From Neorhizobium galegae bv. orientalis str. HAMBI 540 (GTDB taxonomy: Bacteria > Pseudomonadota > Alphaproteobacteria > Rhizobiales > Rhizobiaceae): DNA of 64,000 nucleotides. Both the position numbers and the translations under genes were made by a program. A model generated the notes under the pieces. It saw only the letters and a program-made list of their open reading frames with translations, did not search any database and was not told the origin of the DNA. The stretch is taken from assembly GCF_000731315.1 (NCBI RefSeq), contig NZ_HG938353.1, positions 4,583,963 to 4,647,962 on the forward strand. Reading direction: 5' to 3'. Shown here one piece after another: positions 7,857-16,828 of this stretch (its first letter is position 1; the number at the start of each line of letters is the position of its first letter).

Positions 7857-8747
7857 ATGCCAAGAAAGCTCCCCCCGTTGACCGCTCTGCCCGCCTTCGA
7901 GGCGGCGGCTCGCCATCTGAGTTTTACCAAGGCCGCAGAGGAACTCTTCGTGACCCACGGCGCCATCAGCCGGGCGATCAAGAACCTGGAACAGCAACTC
8001 GACGTAACGCTGTTCGATCGGGGGACGCGTTCGGTCCGGCTGACGGCGATCGGAGAGCCCTATGCGCGCGCGGTGCGCGAAGCGCTCGATCACCTGGCAG
8101 TGGCCACGGCCGTTGCAACGACGCGCCGCTCCGACACGACATTGACTGTGAGCACGTCGGGCGGCTTTGCGGGCAAATGGCTCGTGCCGCGCCTCTATCG
8201 CTTTCATCGGGCACACAGCGAGATCGACGTGCGTGTCTCGACAACAGGCACGCTGACCAATTTTTCAGGCGATGGGATCGATATCGCCATTCGTTATGGC
8301 GGAGGCGACTATTCAGGACTGACGAGCGAATTCCTGGCCGGCGAAGATGTGTCGCCGGTTTGCAGTCCACGACTCATGGCGGGCAAGCACCCGTTGCGGA
8401 CAGCCGAGGATCTCAAATATCATACCCTTATTCGCGACGGCTATCCGATCGACTGGGCGGCCTGGCTTGAGAGCGCAGGCGTGACGGGCCTAGACCCAAA
8501 CGGGGGGCTGACCTTCGATTCCTACACCTTCGCGATCGAGGCGGCGGTTCAGGGCGAAGGCGTCGCGCTTGGCCGGACCATGCTTGTGGAAGGCGACCTC
8601 GCCGCGGGGCGGCTGGTCCGCCCGTTCGAACATGCGTTGAAGGCCCAATCCAGTTTTTATCTCGTTTACCCTCCCGATGCGATCCGGCAGCGCAAGGTGA
8701 AGGCGTTTCGGGACTGGCTTTTTTCCGAGATGGGTGAAGACGGATAG
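7857..8747 (+). CDS. LysR-family regulator, GcvA-like
   Basis: A 296-residue regulator of the GcvA branch. The N-terminus MPRKLPPLTALPAFEAAARH, with FTKAAEELFVTHGAISRAI as helix-turn-helix, is characteristic. The effector domain continues to the stop at 8747. The start at 7857 is preferred over 7827 because GcvA-type proteins begin at this MxRxLPPL motif. It is divergent from the DUF1127/PhnB/SDR-like genes at 7714-6193, the natural candidate targets. Confidence 0.88.
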   Translation: MPRKLPPLTALPAFEAAARHLSFTKAAEELFVTHGAISRAIKNLEQQLDVTLFDRGTRSVRLTAIGEPYARAVREALDHLAVATAVATTRRSDTTLTVSTSGGFAGKWLVPRLYRFHRAHSEIDVRVSTTGTLTNFSGDGIDIAIRYGGGDYSGLTSEFLAGEDVSPVCSPRLMAGKHPLRTAEDLKYHTLIRDGYPIDWAAWLESAGVTGLDPNGGLTFDSYTFAIEAAVQGEGVALGRTMLVEGDLAAGRLVRPFEHALKAQSSFYLVYPPDAIRQRKVKAFRDWLFSEMGEDG

Positions 8748-8754
8748 CCTGTAA

Positions 8755-9669
8755 CTAGTCCGGGCCGCACCGTTCTCGATCCGTCGCGGCTTGCCCCGCC
8801 AAAAGCGGAGCGTACGCGGCGAGCCTGCGGGATACGAACTCCGTGAAGAGCCGCACGCGCTTCGTCTTGCGTGTCTCCCCGTGTGTGAGAAGCCAAAGCG
8901 TTCCGTACATGTGCAGGTCGGTGCCCGGCACCCTCACCAGGCGGGGGTCGGCATCTCCGACGAAACATGGCAGTGTCGTGATCCCGAGCCCTTGCCGCAC
9001 AGCAACGATCTGCGCCTCGGCGTCCGTGACCCTGAATGGTACCCCCGCGGTGCGAACCTCACCCGCGCTGGCCCAATCCGGAATTCCATGAATACTTATG
9101 ACAATCCACCGGATGGGATCAGGTGCGCCCGCACCCCATGCGGCTAGCCGATCGCGGGACATGTAGACGCCGCCAAACAAATCCGGTCCCTTCAGGCCGT
9201 GAAGATTGACCGGCAGGGTTTTGCGGTCGTAGACGACGCGGATCGCCACGTCGGCCTCTCGGTTGGTCAGATTTGCCAGCTCGCCGGACGACAAGATGTC
9301 CATCTCGATGTCCGGATGCAGACGCGCGAAATCGGCGAAGTCCGGCATCAGCAGGTGTGTCGCGAGGGTGGGGGCCAGCGTCACCCGCAGAAGCCCGCGC
9401 ACGCTCTGGTCGCGCCCGAAGACGCGCGTCTCCAGCTGGTGCGATGACGCTTCCATCTGGTTGGCGAGTTCGAGGACTTCCTCGCCCGCAGCCGTCAGGC
9501 GGTAGCCCGAAGGCAGCTTTTCGAACATCTGCGCCCCGAGGCGTTCCTCGAGCTGTGCGATGCGTCGCAGCACGGTCGAGTGATATACCCCGAGGCCCTC
9601 GGCGGCAGCCCGCACCGAGCCTCCGCGCGCCACGGCAAGAAAGTAGCGAATGTCATCCCAGTCGATCAT
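8755..9669 (-). CDS. LysR-family regulator
   Basis: A 304-residue regulator. The N-terminus MIDWDDIRYFLAVARGGS and the helix-turn-helix VYHSTVLRRIAQLEERLG are typical of the single-target LysR group. An in-frame extension upstream to 9747 has no family match, so the ATG at 9669 is used. It ends 7 bases from the convergent LysR gene and is divergent from the SDR at 9932, with a 262-base shared control region. Probable regulator of that SDR. Confidence 0.87.
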   Translation of the reverse strand: MIDWDDIRYFLAVARGGSVRAAAEGLGVYHSTVLRRIAQLEERLGAQMFEKLPSGYRLTAAGEEVLELANQMEASSHQLETRVFGRDQSVRGLLRVTLAPTLATHLLMPDFADFARLHPDIEMDILSSGELANLTNREADVAIRVVYDRKTLPVNLHGLKGPDLFGGVYMSRDRLAAWGAGAPDPIRWIVISIHGIPDWASAGEVRTAGVPFRVTDAEAQIVAVRQGLGITTLPCFVGDADPRLVRVPGTDLHMYGTLWLLTHGETRKTKRVRLFTEFVSRRLAAYAPLLAGQAATDRERCGPD

Positions 9670-9931
9670 GGTGCAATCCCGCACCGCGCGGTGCGCCTTC
9701 CCAAGCCCGTATCCAACGCGTCGTACAACAGTACGGGCGGTCATCATAGCTTATGTGGCCAAGTGCGGCCTGTTTTCAAACGGCGGACACCGATCGTTGA
9801 GGTTGGCGTCAGTCGTCCAGCCGGATTGATTTTGCACCACCGATGTGCGCGCTTTCGCACTCAACGTCTGACTCCAGCGGACCTATTTTGGGTGTCAGGG
9901 ACGTCCCCCGAACGACCAAAGGATGCATGAC

Positions 9932-10666
9932 ATGAACAGACTGAATGGAAAGACCGCCGTGATCACTGGTGGCGCTACCGGCATTGGCCGCGCCGCAGCG
10001 AAGCGCTTCATCGAGGAAGGCGCCTTCGTCTTCATCTTCGGCCGCCGGCAGGAAGCGCTCGACGCCGCTGTGGCAGACCTTGGGCCCAATGCCCTGGCGG
10101 TGAAGGGCTCGGTCTCGAATGAGGCGGACCTCGACCGACTCTACGCGGCTGTGAAGGCCGAGCGCGGAACCCTCGACATCGTCTTCGCCAACGCCGGGGC
10201 GGGAAGCATGGCCAAGCTTGGCGAAATCACCGCCGAGCACATTGACGAAACCTTCGACACCAATGTGAAGGGTACGATCTTCACGGTCCAGAAGGCGCTG
10301 CCGCTGATGGGCCCGGGCGGCTCGATCATCCTGACCGGATCAAGCGCCGGCACCACGGGCGCCCCGGGATTCACTGCCTACAGCGCGAGCAAGGCGGCAG
10401 TACGCAATCTCGCGCGGACCTGGGCGGAGGACCTGAAGGGCACCGGCATCCGGGTAAACGTGCTGTCGCCCGGGGCGACCGCGACCGAACTCGCGAAGGA
10501 AGCGCTCGGCGAGGAGGGCCAGAAGGTCTTCGCCTCGATGACCCCGCTCCAGCGCATGGCCGATCCGTCAGAGATCGGAGCGGCGGCCGCCTTTCTCGCG
10601 TCGTCGGACAGCAGCTTCATGACCGCCAGCGAAGTCGCCGTCGACGGCGGCTTGGCACAGCTCTGA
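9932..10666 (+). CDS. Classical short-chain dehydrogenase
   Basis: A 244-residue SDR with all hallmarks: GGATGIGRAAA nucleotide loop, FANAGAG (NNAG equivalent), LTGSSAG catalytic serine, AYSASKAAVRN with Tyr and Lys, and VAVDGGLAQL at the C-terminus. AAAGGA at 9918-9923 favours the ATG at 9932 over the one at 9923. It resembles SDRs repeatedly found next to LysR regulators in soil bacteria. Exact substrate unknown; NADPH preference is likely but not proved (GRR after the second strand). Confidence 0.9.
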   Translation: MNRLNGKTAVITGGATGIGRAAAKRFIEEGAFVFIFGRRQEALDAAVADLGPNALAVKGSVSNEADLDRLYAAVKAERGTLDIVFANAGAGSMAKLGEITAEHIDETFDTNVKGTIFTVQKALPLMGPGGSIILTGSSAGTTGAPGFTAYSASKAAVRNLARTWAEDLKGTGIRVNVLSPGATATELAKEALGEEGQKVFASMTPLQRMADPSEIGAAAAFLASSDSSFMTASEVAVDGGLAQL

Positions 10667-10782
10667 CGCGCAACGCCCGGCCAAGCGCTCCATTCGATTA
10701 TTCGGCGCGCCGTAGGGTTCGGCAGATAACCCAGCGCCGTTGAGGGTAGGGGGTCAATATCAACACGGATAGGAGAAGTATT

Positions 10783-11385
10783 ATGAGCTATGCGATTGTA
10801 GGATTCGGTGCGGTAGGCCAAGCTCTCGCCCACGCCTTCGCCCGTAAAGACATCAAGGTGGCCGTCGCGAGCCGCCGGCCGCCGGAGGGGTTGGCGCCGC
10901 AGGCTCGGGCGATTGGACCCACGGTTGTCGCCAAGTCGCTGCGGGATGCACTCGAGGCCGACACAATCATCCTGGCGATCCCGTTCGGGGAGCATCGCGA
11001 GGTTGCGAAGGCCCTGCCCAGCTGGGAGGGCAAGACAGTCATCGACGCGACGAATGCGTTTGGAGTTCCCCCCGAGGAGCTGGACAGCCTCCCGTCCTCT
11101 GCCTTCGTCGCGAAGGCGTTCACCGGCGCCAAGCTCGTGAAAGGTTTCAATCACCTGGTTGCGGCCACCCTGGCTGCCGATCCGATCGTCGAGGGCGGGC
11201 ACCGGGTCGTCTTTCTGTCGAGCGACGACGAGGACGCGATCGCTCCCGTGGCGGCCTTGGCCAAACAACTCGGGTTCGCACCCGTCAAACTGGGAAAGCT
11301 CAAAGACGGTGGCGCGCTGGTGCACGCACGCGGCCGCACTTGGGGCCAGCTCATCTTCCAGGATTTGTTCAAGAAGGAGCAGTAA
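10783..11385 (+). CDS. F420-dependent NADP reductase-like oxidoreductase (copy 3)
   Basis: A 200-residue Rossmann protein: VGFGAVGQALAHAF at the N-terminus, then DTIILAIPFGEH, VIDATNAFG, LVKGFNHL and a C-terminal KLKDGGALVHARG segment. It belongs to the same family as the two proteins at 941-1561 and 2601-3236 but is more distant, lacking their GSGGMAAAI loop. AGGAGA precedes the ATG at 10783. It follows the SDR by 116 bases on the same strand, so co-regulation by the LysR at 8755 is possible. Confidence 0.85.
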   Translation: MSYAIVGFGAVGQALAHAFARKDIKVAVASRRPPEGLAPQARAIGPTVVAKSLRDALEADTIILAIPFGEHREVAKALPSWEGKTVIDATNAFGVPPEELDSLPSSAFVAKAFTGAKLVKGFNHLVAATLAADPIVEGGHRVVFLSSDDEDAIAPVAALAKQLGFAPVKLGKLKDGGALVHARGRTWGQLIFQDLFKKEQ

Positions 11386-11522
11386 TCGATCTGTGACCGT
11401 GTGATCGACGCCGAGCACCGGTCGCGCGCCAACGTCCTCGGGCAGCGCGCGACCGAATATCTGAAGGCCACACGAAGGTTGGGATGGGCCTGACGGCGCG
11501 TGGACGCCGCTCGAGGCCAGTG

Positions 11523-11740
11523 TCATGTTGCCGGGTTCGCCAGCCCTTCCACCAGCGTGCCCAAGGCCGCATCCAAGGGAGCCGATCCGACCTTCTCGGG
11601 CACCAGGAGCCATCGATCACAAGCATGGTCATGCCATGGATGAGCCCCATCAAGCTGCTGCCTGACCTTCCATTGGTCGCTTACGAATGCTCTTTGCGGC
11701 CTGGCCGGACGCCGCGAATGGCACGCTGCGGAGGTCGTCG
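11523..11740 (-). pseudogene. TetR-type regulator C-terminal remnant, frameshifted
   Basis: On the minus strand, pieces of a TetR ligand domain appear in shifting frames. AASGQAAKSIRKR is followed by LMGLIHGMTMLVIDG, the familiar C-terminal helix of TetR_C_33-like proteins. A further frame gives LVPEKVGSAPLDAALGTLVE and then GLANPAT before a stop at 11523-11525. The DNA-binding domain is absent. At least one frameshift separates IDG from LVPEK. The rest of the 463-base gap 11386-11848 holds nothing recognisable. Confidence 0.6.
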
Positions 11741-11848
11741 CTGAGTTTTTGAACTCCGTCTAACGAGAACCCGCCGAGCACCGGGCGACGTGCCACTAGC
11801 CTGAGTTCGTCACCGGAGTCGAACGTAGCCTCCGTTTAGCATCGCGGG

Positions 11849-12721
11849 TCACGCCGTCATGGCCTTCTGGGCCGCTGCGAAGACGTCGCGTGCGGACGTA
11901 GTCCCCGTTACGTGCTCCGTACCCTCGACGCCGAGGTCCATCCATCCCGCATTCACGGCCTCGTACATTTCTTCGGCGGGTCCGCTGTGGCCCTTCGGGA
12001 TGCCGAATTGCTCTAACCCTTCCGCCCACCCTGCACGCGGGATTGCAAAGGCTTTCACGTCGAGATTCAGGACTTCGCCCAATTGCTCCGCCACTTCATC
12101 CGCAGTCACCATCGAACCAATCTCGACGATGCGCTGCCCTGACCATGCTGGCCCGGTCAAAAGGGTTGCGACCTCCGCGCCGATGTCGTTCGTCGCGACC
12201 ATGGTCGATTTCCGGTTTGTCGGATTGTAGAAGACCGGTAGCGTTCCGCCCTGCGCGACCTGCAAGCCGAAAAGAAAATTTTCGAAGAATCCGCCTGCGC
12301 GCATAAATGCGATTGGCGATATCAGGTCGCGAAAACCTTGCTCCAGAAGCGACAAGGCCGTGATCACCCCGTGCCCGCTGGCCTTGTTCGCGCCCATCGA
12401 CGAAAGCGCAACCACTCGCGGCGGCGCTGCCTTGGTGAGCGCCTCGAGATAATTTGCAATCACGCTCTTTGCTTCTTTATAATCGGGCGACGGTGCCCAG
12501 ACAGGGGGCAACATGACAAACGCGCCTTCGACGCCTTTGAGCGCTCGCTCGATGGCTGCCGAATCATTCCAATCGCCGTCAACCAGTTCCACGCCCTGGT
12601 TCGCCCAGTTAACCGCCTTCTCGCGGTCGCGGACCAGCGCGCGCACCTTCTTGCCTTGCGCTAGCAAATGCCTTGCCGTCGCGCCGCCCACGTTTCCCGT
12701 GATTCCCATTACTAAAAACAT
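11849..12721 (-). CDS. NmrA-like NAD(P)-binding protein
   Basis: A 290-residue atypical SDR of the NmrA/HSCARG type. It opens MFLVMGITGNVGGATARHLL, continues VRALVRDREKA with ELVDGDWND, then VVALSSMGA, and lacks YxxxK as this family does. Such proteins either reduce quinones or sense NADP(H). AGGAGAAAC precedes the ATG at 12721; the longer open frame to 13129 overlaps the DoxX-like gene and is not used. It is second in a leftward pair with the DoxX-like gene (44-base gap), divergent from the LysR at 13308. Confidence 0.87.
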   Translation of the reverse strand: MFLVMGITGNVGGATARHLLAQGKKVRALVRDREKAVNWANQGVELVDGDWNDSAAIERALKGVEGAFVMLPPVWAPSPDYKEAKSVIANYLEALTKAAPPRVVALSSMGANKASGHGVITALSLLEQGFRDLISPIAFMRAGGFFENFLFGLQVAQGGTLPVFYNPTNRKSTMVATNDIGAEVATLLTGPAWSGQRIVEIGSMVTADEVAEQLGEVLNLDVKAFAIPRAGWAEGLEQFGIPKGHSGPAEEMYEAVNAGWMDLGVEGTEHVTGTTSARDVFAAAQKAMTA

Positions 12722-12765
12722 GCGTTTCTCCTGATGTTGAGGGACAGAGCACTGCCCCAGTTGGT

Positions 12766-13188
12766 TCAATGGATGAGCGGTAGAATGGCCCGGATTCGGG
12801 GATCGCGCAGATAGAGGCCGCCCCAAGCCATCGCGCCCAGAAGCAGCGAAATGATTTCCGGCGGCGACCCCAACGCACCGATGCGGACATGGGCGCAGAT
12901 GGCGCCTCCCAAAAAGCCCGTCACCAGGATCGCGCCGAGGACGGCGGTGGCCGGGATGGCGTAAAGGATGGCGCAGGCGAGGATGATCGGACCCACGACA
13001 TGGGTCAGGTCCATCGTGAACCCGGCTTCCTGCAACATGCTCGCGATCTGTGCGGGCGCGAGAAGCTGAATAGTGCCGTCTGCCGCCAGAGCGATAACGA
13101 CAATCGCGCTTAGTATCCGGCCGGCCCACAGGGCGCGATGCGGGTTCATAATTTCAGGCACCTGATGCTGATTCATAGTTTCGGACAC
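12766..13188 (-). CDS. DoxX-like small membrane protein
   Basis: A 140-residue protein with four hydrophobic segments (about residues 22-42, 62-80, 82-100 and 110-128). It has the LWAGRILSAIVVIALAADG opening and a central GPIILACAILYAIPATAVLG segment of DoxX-like proteins. The start is probably GTG at 13188 (GGAGA upstream); ATG at 13176 or 13146 are alternatives. The first 18 codons consist of two imperfect copies of the same 27-base unit. Expected in the inner membrane; partner of the NmrA-like gene downstream. Confidence 0.78.
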   Translation of the reverse strand: MSETMNQHQVPEIMNPHRALWAGRILSAIVVIALAADGTIQLLAPAQIASMLQEAGFTMDLTHVVGPIILACAILYAIPATAVLGAILVTGFLGGAICAHVRIGALGSPPEIISLLLGAMAWGGLYLRDPRIRAILPLIH

Positions 13189-13307
13189 CTGTCATTCTCC
13201 GATGGGGAATCCCAATATTCGGAAGTTACTGTGTCTCTCAGGTATGATAAACACCGATGAAATGAACTCACTGTTCTCTTTGATGTGAACAATGCCGAGG
13301 CACAAAA

Positions 13308-14213
13308 ATGCAGAACCTCGAGCCCATCCTCATATTCATAACGGTCGCGGAAATGGGGAGCTTCACCCACGCAGCCGATAGCCTGGGCATTCAAAAGGGA
13401 AGGGCCTCGACGGCGGTCCGAAAACTGGAAGAAGATGTCGGTGTCCGGCTCCTGCACCGCACGACGCGCAGCGTGCAGTTGACGGAGGACGGACGCGCAT
13501 TTCATGCCCGTGCCCGCGATCTGCTTGCTGAAGTCGATGACCTACATTCGATGTTTGCAGGCGACCGCGTGGCACTCCGCGGCCGTTTACGGGTCGATCT
13601 TCCGACCGAGGTGGCGCGCACAACGATCGTGCCGGCGCTGCCGGACTTCATGGCGGCTCACCCCGAGTTGGAGCTGGAGGTATCGAGTACGGATCGGCAA
13701 GTTGATCTGGTTCAGGAAGGGTTCGACTGTGTATTACGCCTCGGTCCCATCAGGGACGAAACGCTGGTTGCCCGCCCGCTTGGCCTGTTGCGCATGGTCA
13801 ACGCTGCCAGTCCTGCTTATCTGGCGCGCTATGGCGTCCCTCAATCGCTAGAAGATCTCCAGCGTCAGAAACATCGGACAATTCATTTTTCGACGATGCT
13901 GGGTGCAAGACCCCATGGATGGGAATATCCTGACGGCGACAGCTACGCGACGCTTCAGTTGCCAGGTGCGCTGCACGTCAACAGCGCGCAAACCTACGAC
14001 GCTGCTGCCCTCGCCGGCCTTGGCCTGATTCAGGCGCCACTCTTGGGGATTGGCCAATACTTCAGGAGTGGAGCGCTTGTGGAAATCATGCCCGATTTTC
14101 GTCGCCGGGCGCTTCCCGTGTCCCTCGTCGTAGCACACCGGAGCAATCTGTCGCGCCGAGTGCGCGCATTCATGAAATGGATCGAAGATGTGCTGACGCC
14201 GTATTTGGAATAG
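13308..14213 (+). CDS. LysR-family regulator
   Basis: A 301-residue regulator: MQNLEPILIFITVAEMGSF, helix-turn-helix IQKGRASTAVRKLEEDVG, then HRTTRSVQLTEDG. The effector domain includes RGRLRVDLPTEVARTTIVP and FDCVLRLGPI, the AaeR/DsdC-like subgroup that often controls oxidoreductases. Divergent from the DoxX-like/NmrA-like pair, with 119 bases between, which is its likely target. It is the last accessory gene before guaA. Confidence 0.88.
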   Translation: MQNLEPILIFITVAEMGSFTHAADSLGIQKGRASTAVRKLEEDVGVRLLHRTTRSVQLTEDGRAFHARARDLLAEVDDLHSMFAGDRVALRGRLRVDLPTEVARTTIVPALPDFMAAHPELELEVSSTDRQVDLVQEGFDCVLRLGPIRDETLVARPLGLLRMVNAASPAYLARYGVPQSLEDLQRQKHRTIHFSTMLGARPHGWEYPDGDSYATLQLPGALHVNSAQTYDAAALAGLGLIQAPLLGIGQYFRSGALVEIMPDFRRRALPVSLVVAHRSNLSRRVRAFMKWIEDVLTPYLE

Positions 14214-14535
14214 CGAGACGAACATCTTCGTCCGGCACTCGAAATCAACATTCTGAAGTCATGTCTGCCGGTTTGGGAACGGCTCACTTTGCCCGGGAGC
14301 GGCGAGGATGGGCGCAAACCAGACCCGCCGATTCGCACGCCATTCTACGCTATAGCTTTCCCACCCGTTGAAGGCACTCTAAATATTCCGAGGATTGCGT
14401 GCAGACTGGTTCTGCGAGCTACCCGAGAACGCGGACATAGAAGAGCCCCCGAGCCAGTGACGAAGGGATCGACAGTGCAGCAGCCCGGCAGCGAAATTCG
14501 TCGCCCAAACTACGCTGTCGCCGCCGGTTGCCCCC
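14214..14535. other. Gene-free junction between accessory segment and guaA
   Basis: This 322-base stretch has no frame with family resemblance on either strand and no clear terminator. It lies between the last LysR gene and the 3' end of guaA, where genomic islands are known to integrate. No integrase, tRNA or second copy of the guaA end was seen here. Confidence 0.5.
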
Positions 14536-16113
14536 TCACTCCCACTCGATCGTGCCGGGCGGCTTGCTGGTCACGTCGTAGACGACGCGGTTGATGCCGC
14601 GGACTTCGTTGATGATGCGGGTTGCGGTGCGGCCGAGGAAGTTCATGTCGTAGGCATAAAAATCCGCGGTCATGCCGTCGACCGAGGTGACGGCGCGCAA
14701 TGCGCAGACGAAGTCGTAGGTGCGGTAGTCGCCCATGACGCCGACCGTCTGCACCGGCAGCAGCACGGCAAATGCCTGCCAGATCGTATCGTAGAGGCCG
14801 GCCTTGCGGATTTCGTCGAGATAGATCGCATCGGCCTTGCGCAGGATATCGAGCTTTTCGCGGGTGACGCCGCCCGGGCAGCGGATGGCAAGGCCAGGAC
14901 CCGGGAAGGGATGGCGGCCGATGAAGCTTTCCGGCAGGCCGAGTTCGCGGCCGAGCGCGCGCACTTCGTCCTTGAAGAGCTCGCGTAGCGGCTCGACCAG
15001 CTTCATGTTCATGCGTTCGGGAAGGCCGCCGACATTGTGGTGGCTCTTGATGGTCACCGAAGGCCCGCCCGAGAAGGAGACGCTTTCGATCACATCCGGA
15101 TAGAGCGTGCCTTGGGCCAGAAATGCCGGAGAGCCCTTGCCATCGGAAGCGATCTTGGCGGCTTCCGCCTCGAACACCTCGATGAACAGCCGGCCGATCG
15201 TCTTGCGCTTCACTTCCGGATCGGAAACGCCGGCAAGCTGGGTGAGGAACAGGTCGGACGCGTCGACGTGCACGAGCGGAATGTTATAATTGTCGCGGAA
15301 CATGCCAACGACCTGCTCGGTCTCGCCCTGACGCATCAGCCCGTGGTCGACATAGATGCAAGTCAGCTGGTCGCCGACCGCTTCGTGGATCAGGACAGCC
15401 GCAACCGAGGAATCGACGCCACCGGAGAGGCCACAGATCACCCGTTCCTTGCCGACCTGTTCACGGATCTTGCGGATCATTTCGGCGCGGTAGGCGGCCA
15501 TGGTCCAATCGGACTTCAGCCCGACGATCTTGTGCGCGAAATTGGAGAGCAGCTTGGCGCCGTCGGGCGTATGCACCACTTCCGGGTGGAACATGGTGGT
15601 GTAATAGTGCCGGCTCTCGTCGGCGGCGATCGCGAAAGGCGCGTTCTCCGACGTCGCGATCACTTCGAAACCGTGCGGCAGCTGGGTGACGCGGTCGCCG
15701 TGGCTCATCCAGACCGGATAACGCCCGCCCATTTCCCAGAAACCGTCAAACAGCGGGCTCGCCTTCTTGATCTCGACGTCGGCGCGGCCGAATTCCGCCG
15801 CATGCCCGCCTTCGACGACACCGCCGAGCTGGGTGCAGAGCGTCTGCTGCCCATAACAGATGCCGAGGATCGGAACGCCGCTGTCGAATACCGACTGCGG
15901 AGCGCGCGGGCTGCCTTCGGTGGTCACCGATGCCGGGCCGCCGGAGAAGATCACGCCCTTGGGCTGGAGTTTCTCGAATGCTGCACTCGCGTGCTGGAAG
16001 GGGTGGATTTCGCAGTAGACGCCGGCTTCACGGATGCGACGCGCGATGAGCTGCGTCACCTGGCTACCGAAATCGATGATGAGAATGCTGTCGGGATGAG
16101 CTATCTGGGTCAT
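14536..16113 (-). CDS. guaA: GMP synthase (glutamine-hydrolysing)
   Basis: A 525-residue enzyme converting XMP to GMP with glutamine and ATP, the last step of guanine nucleotide synthesis. The class I amidotransferase domain covers residues 1-200, with nucleophile Cys in GICYGQQ and the downstream HPEV His/Glu. The ATP-pyrophosphatase domain has the P-loop [10 protein letters not shown] near 232. The C-terminal dimerisation domain ends in the invariant KPPGTIEWE. Length is normal for the family. Its 3' end is intact where the accessory segment begins. Confidence 0.98.
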   Translation of the reverse strand: MTQIAHPDSILIIDFGSQVTQLIARRIREAGVYCEIHPFQHASAAFEKLQPKGVIFSGGPASVTTEGSPRAPQSVFDSGVPILGICYGQQTLCTQLGGVVEGGHAAEFGRADVEIKKASPLFDGFWEMGGRYPVWMSHGDRVTQLPHGFEVIATSENAPFAIAADESRHYYTTMFHPEVVHTPDGAKLLSNFAHKIVGLKSDWTMAAYRAEMIRKIREQVGKERVICGLSGGVDSSVAAVLIHEAVGDQLTCIYVDHGLMRQGETEQVVGMFRDNYNIPLVHVDASDLFLTQLAGVSDPEVKRKTIGRLFIEVFEAEAAKIASDGKGSPAFLAQGTLYPDVIESVSFSGGPSVTIKSHHNVGGLPERMNMKLVEPLRELFKDEVRALGRELGLPESFIGRHPFPGPGLAIRCPGGVTREKLDILRKADAIYLDEIRKAGLYDTIWQAFAVLLPVQTVGVMGDYRTYDFVCALRAVTSVDGMTADFYAYDMNFLGRTATRIINEVRGINRVVYDVTSKPPGTIEWE

Positions 16114-16174
16114 GCCGAGCCTTTAAAGAAACTTCCCGTTTCTGGCAACGGGGAATGAGGCGAAAATCGTGCCT

Positions 16175-16828
16175 TCAAAGCGCGATGGCGCCATCCTCCA
16201 GCCCCTCGAACAGGCTGTCGACCGCATCCGCCAGCTTCCGGTCGATCACATGCAGGTATTCGGTCCAGTCGCCGACATGCTTCAGCTCTTCCTTGCCGTC
16301 GGAAATGCCGCGCAGACCGATCAGCGGAATCTCGAAAAGCTGGCAGCAGCGCAGCACCGCGAATGTCTCCATGTCGACCATGTCGGCATCGACGAGATCG
16401 TAGGCGGCACCGGAAACGATGTTGCCGCCGGTCGATAGCGAAGCTTCCCTGACGCCGGGGATGCGCAAGGGGAGCGGCATGATCGCCGGATGGTCGAGGA
16501 AGGGCGTGCGGCCCTTTTCAAACCCGAGCGGCGAGGCGTCCATGTCGCGATAGGCGACCGACGAGGCCTGGTAGATTTCCGTCTGCTCGAGATTGCGGGA
16601 ACCGGCCGAGCCGAGCGAGACGACGAGATCGGGCAGATCGTCGGTCGCTTCGAGCCGGGTCAGGGCATGGGACAGCACCACGGCCGCCTCGACCGGGCCG
16701 ACCCCCGTCATCAATGGCTTGATGCGGGACTGGAGCGCCGGGCCGTATTCAGCGTCGACTGCCATCACGAAGAGAATGGACTTGCCGCCGGTAAGGCTCG
16801 GCTCGCCGAGGGGAAGAGAAGAAGTCAT
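16175..16828 (-). CDS. mtnN: 5'-methylthioadenosine/S-adenosylhomocysteine nucleosidase-type phosphorylase
   Basis: A 217-residue member of the nucleoside phosphorylase superfamily (PNP_UDP_1). Visible motifs are FVMAVDAEYGPAL at the N-terminus, MTGVGPVEAA, SLGSAGS, VDMETFAVLR with the substrate-binding Met-Glu, and RGISDGKEEL with the catalytic Asp. It cleaves MTA or SAH to adenine and a thioribose. Shorter than E. coli MtnN (232). Its start overlaps the end of the thioesterase gene by 4 bases (ATGA), showing translational coupling. Confidence 0.88.
   Translation of the reverse strand: MTSSLPLGEPSLTGGKSILFVMAVDAEYGPALQSRIKPLMTGVGPVEAAVVLSHALTRLEATDDLPDLVVSLGSAGSRNLEQTEIYQASSVAYRDMDASPLGFEKGRTPFLDHPAIMPLPLRIPGVREASLSTGGNIVSGAAYDLVDADMVDMETFAVLRCCQLFEIPLIGLRGISDGKEELKHVGDWTEYLHVIDRKLADAVDSLFEGLEDGAIAL

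Noticed and set aside
10378..11613. A 411-codon minus-strand frame
   Set aside because: Covers two well-supported plus-strand genes in antisense and has no family pattern. Only the short TetR-like pieces at 11523-11740 were kept as a remnant.
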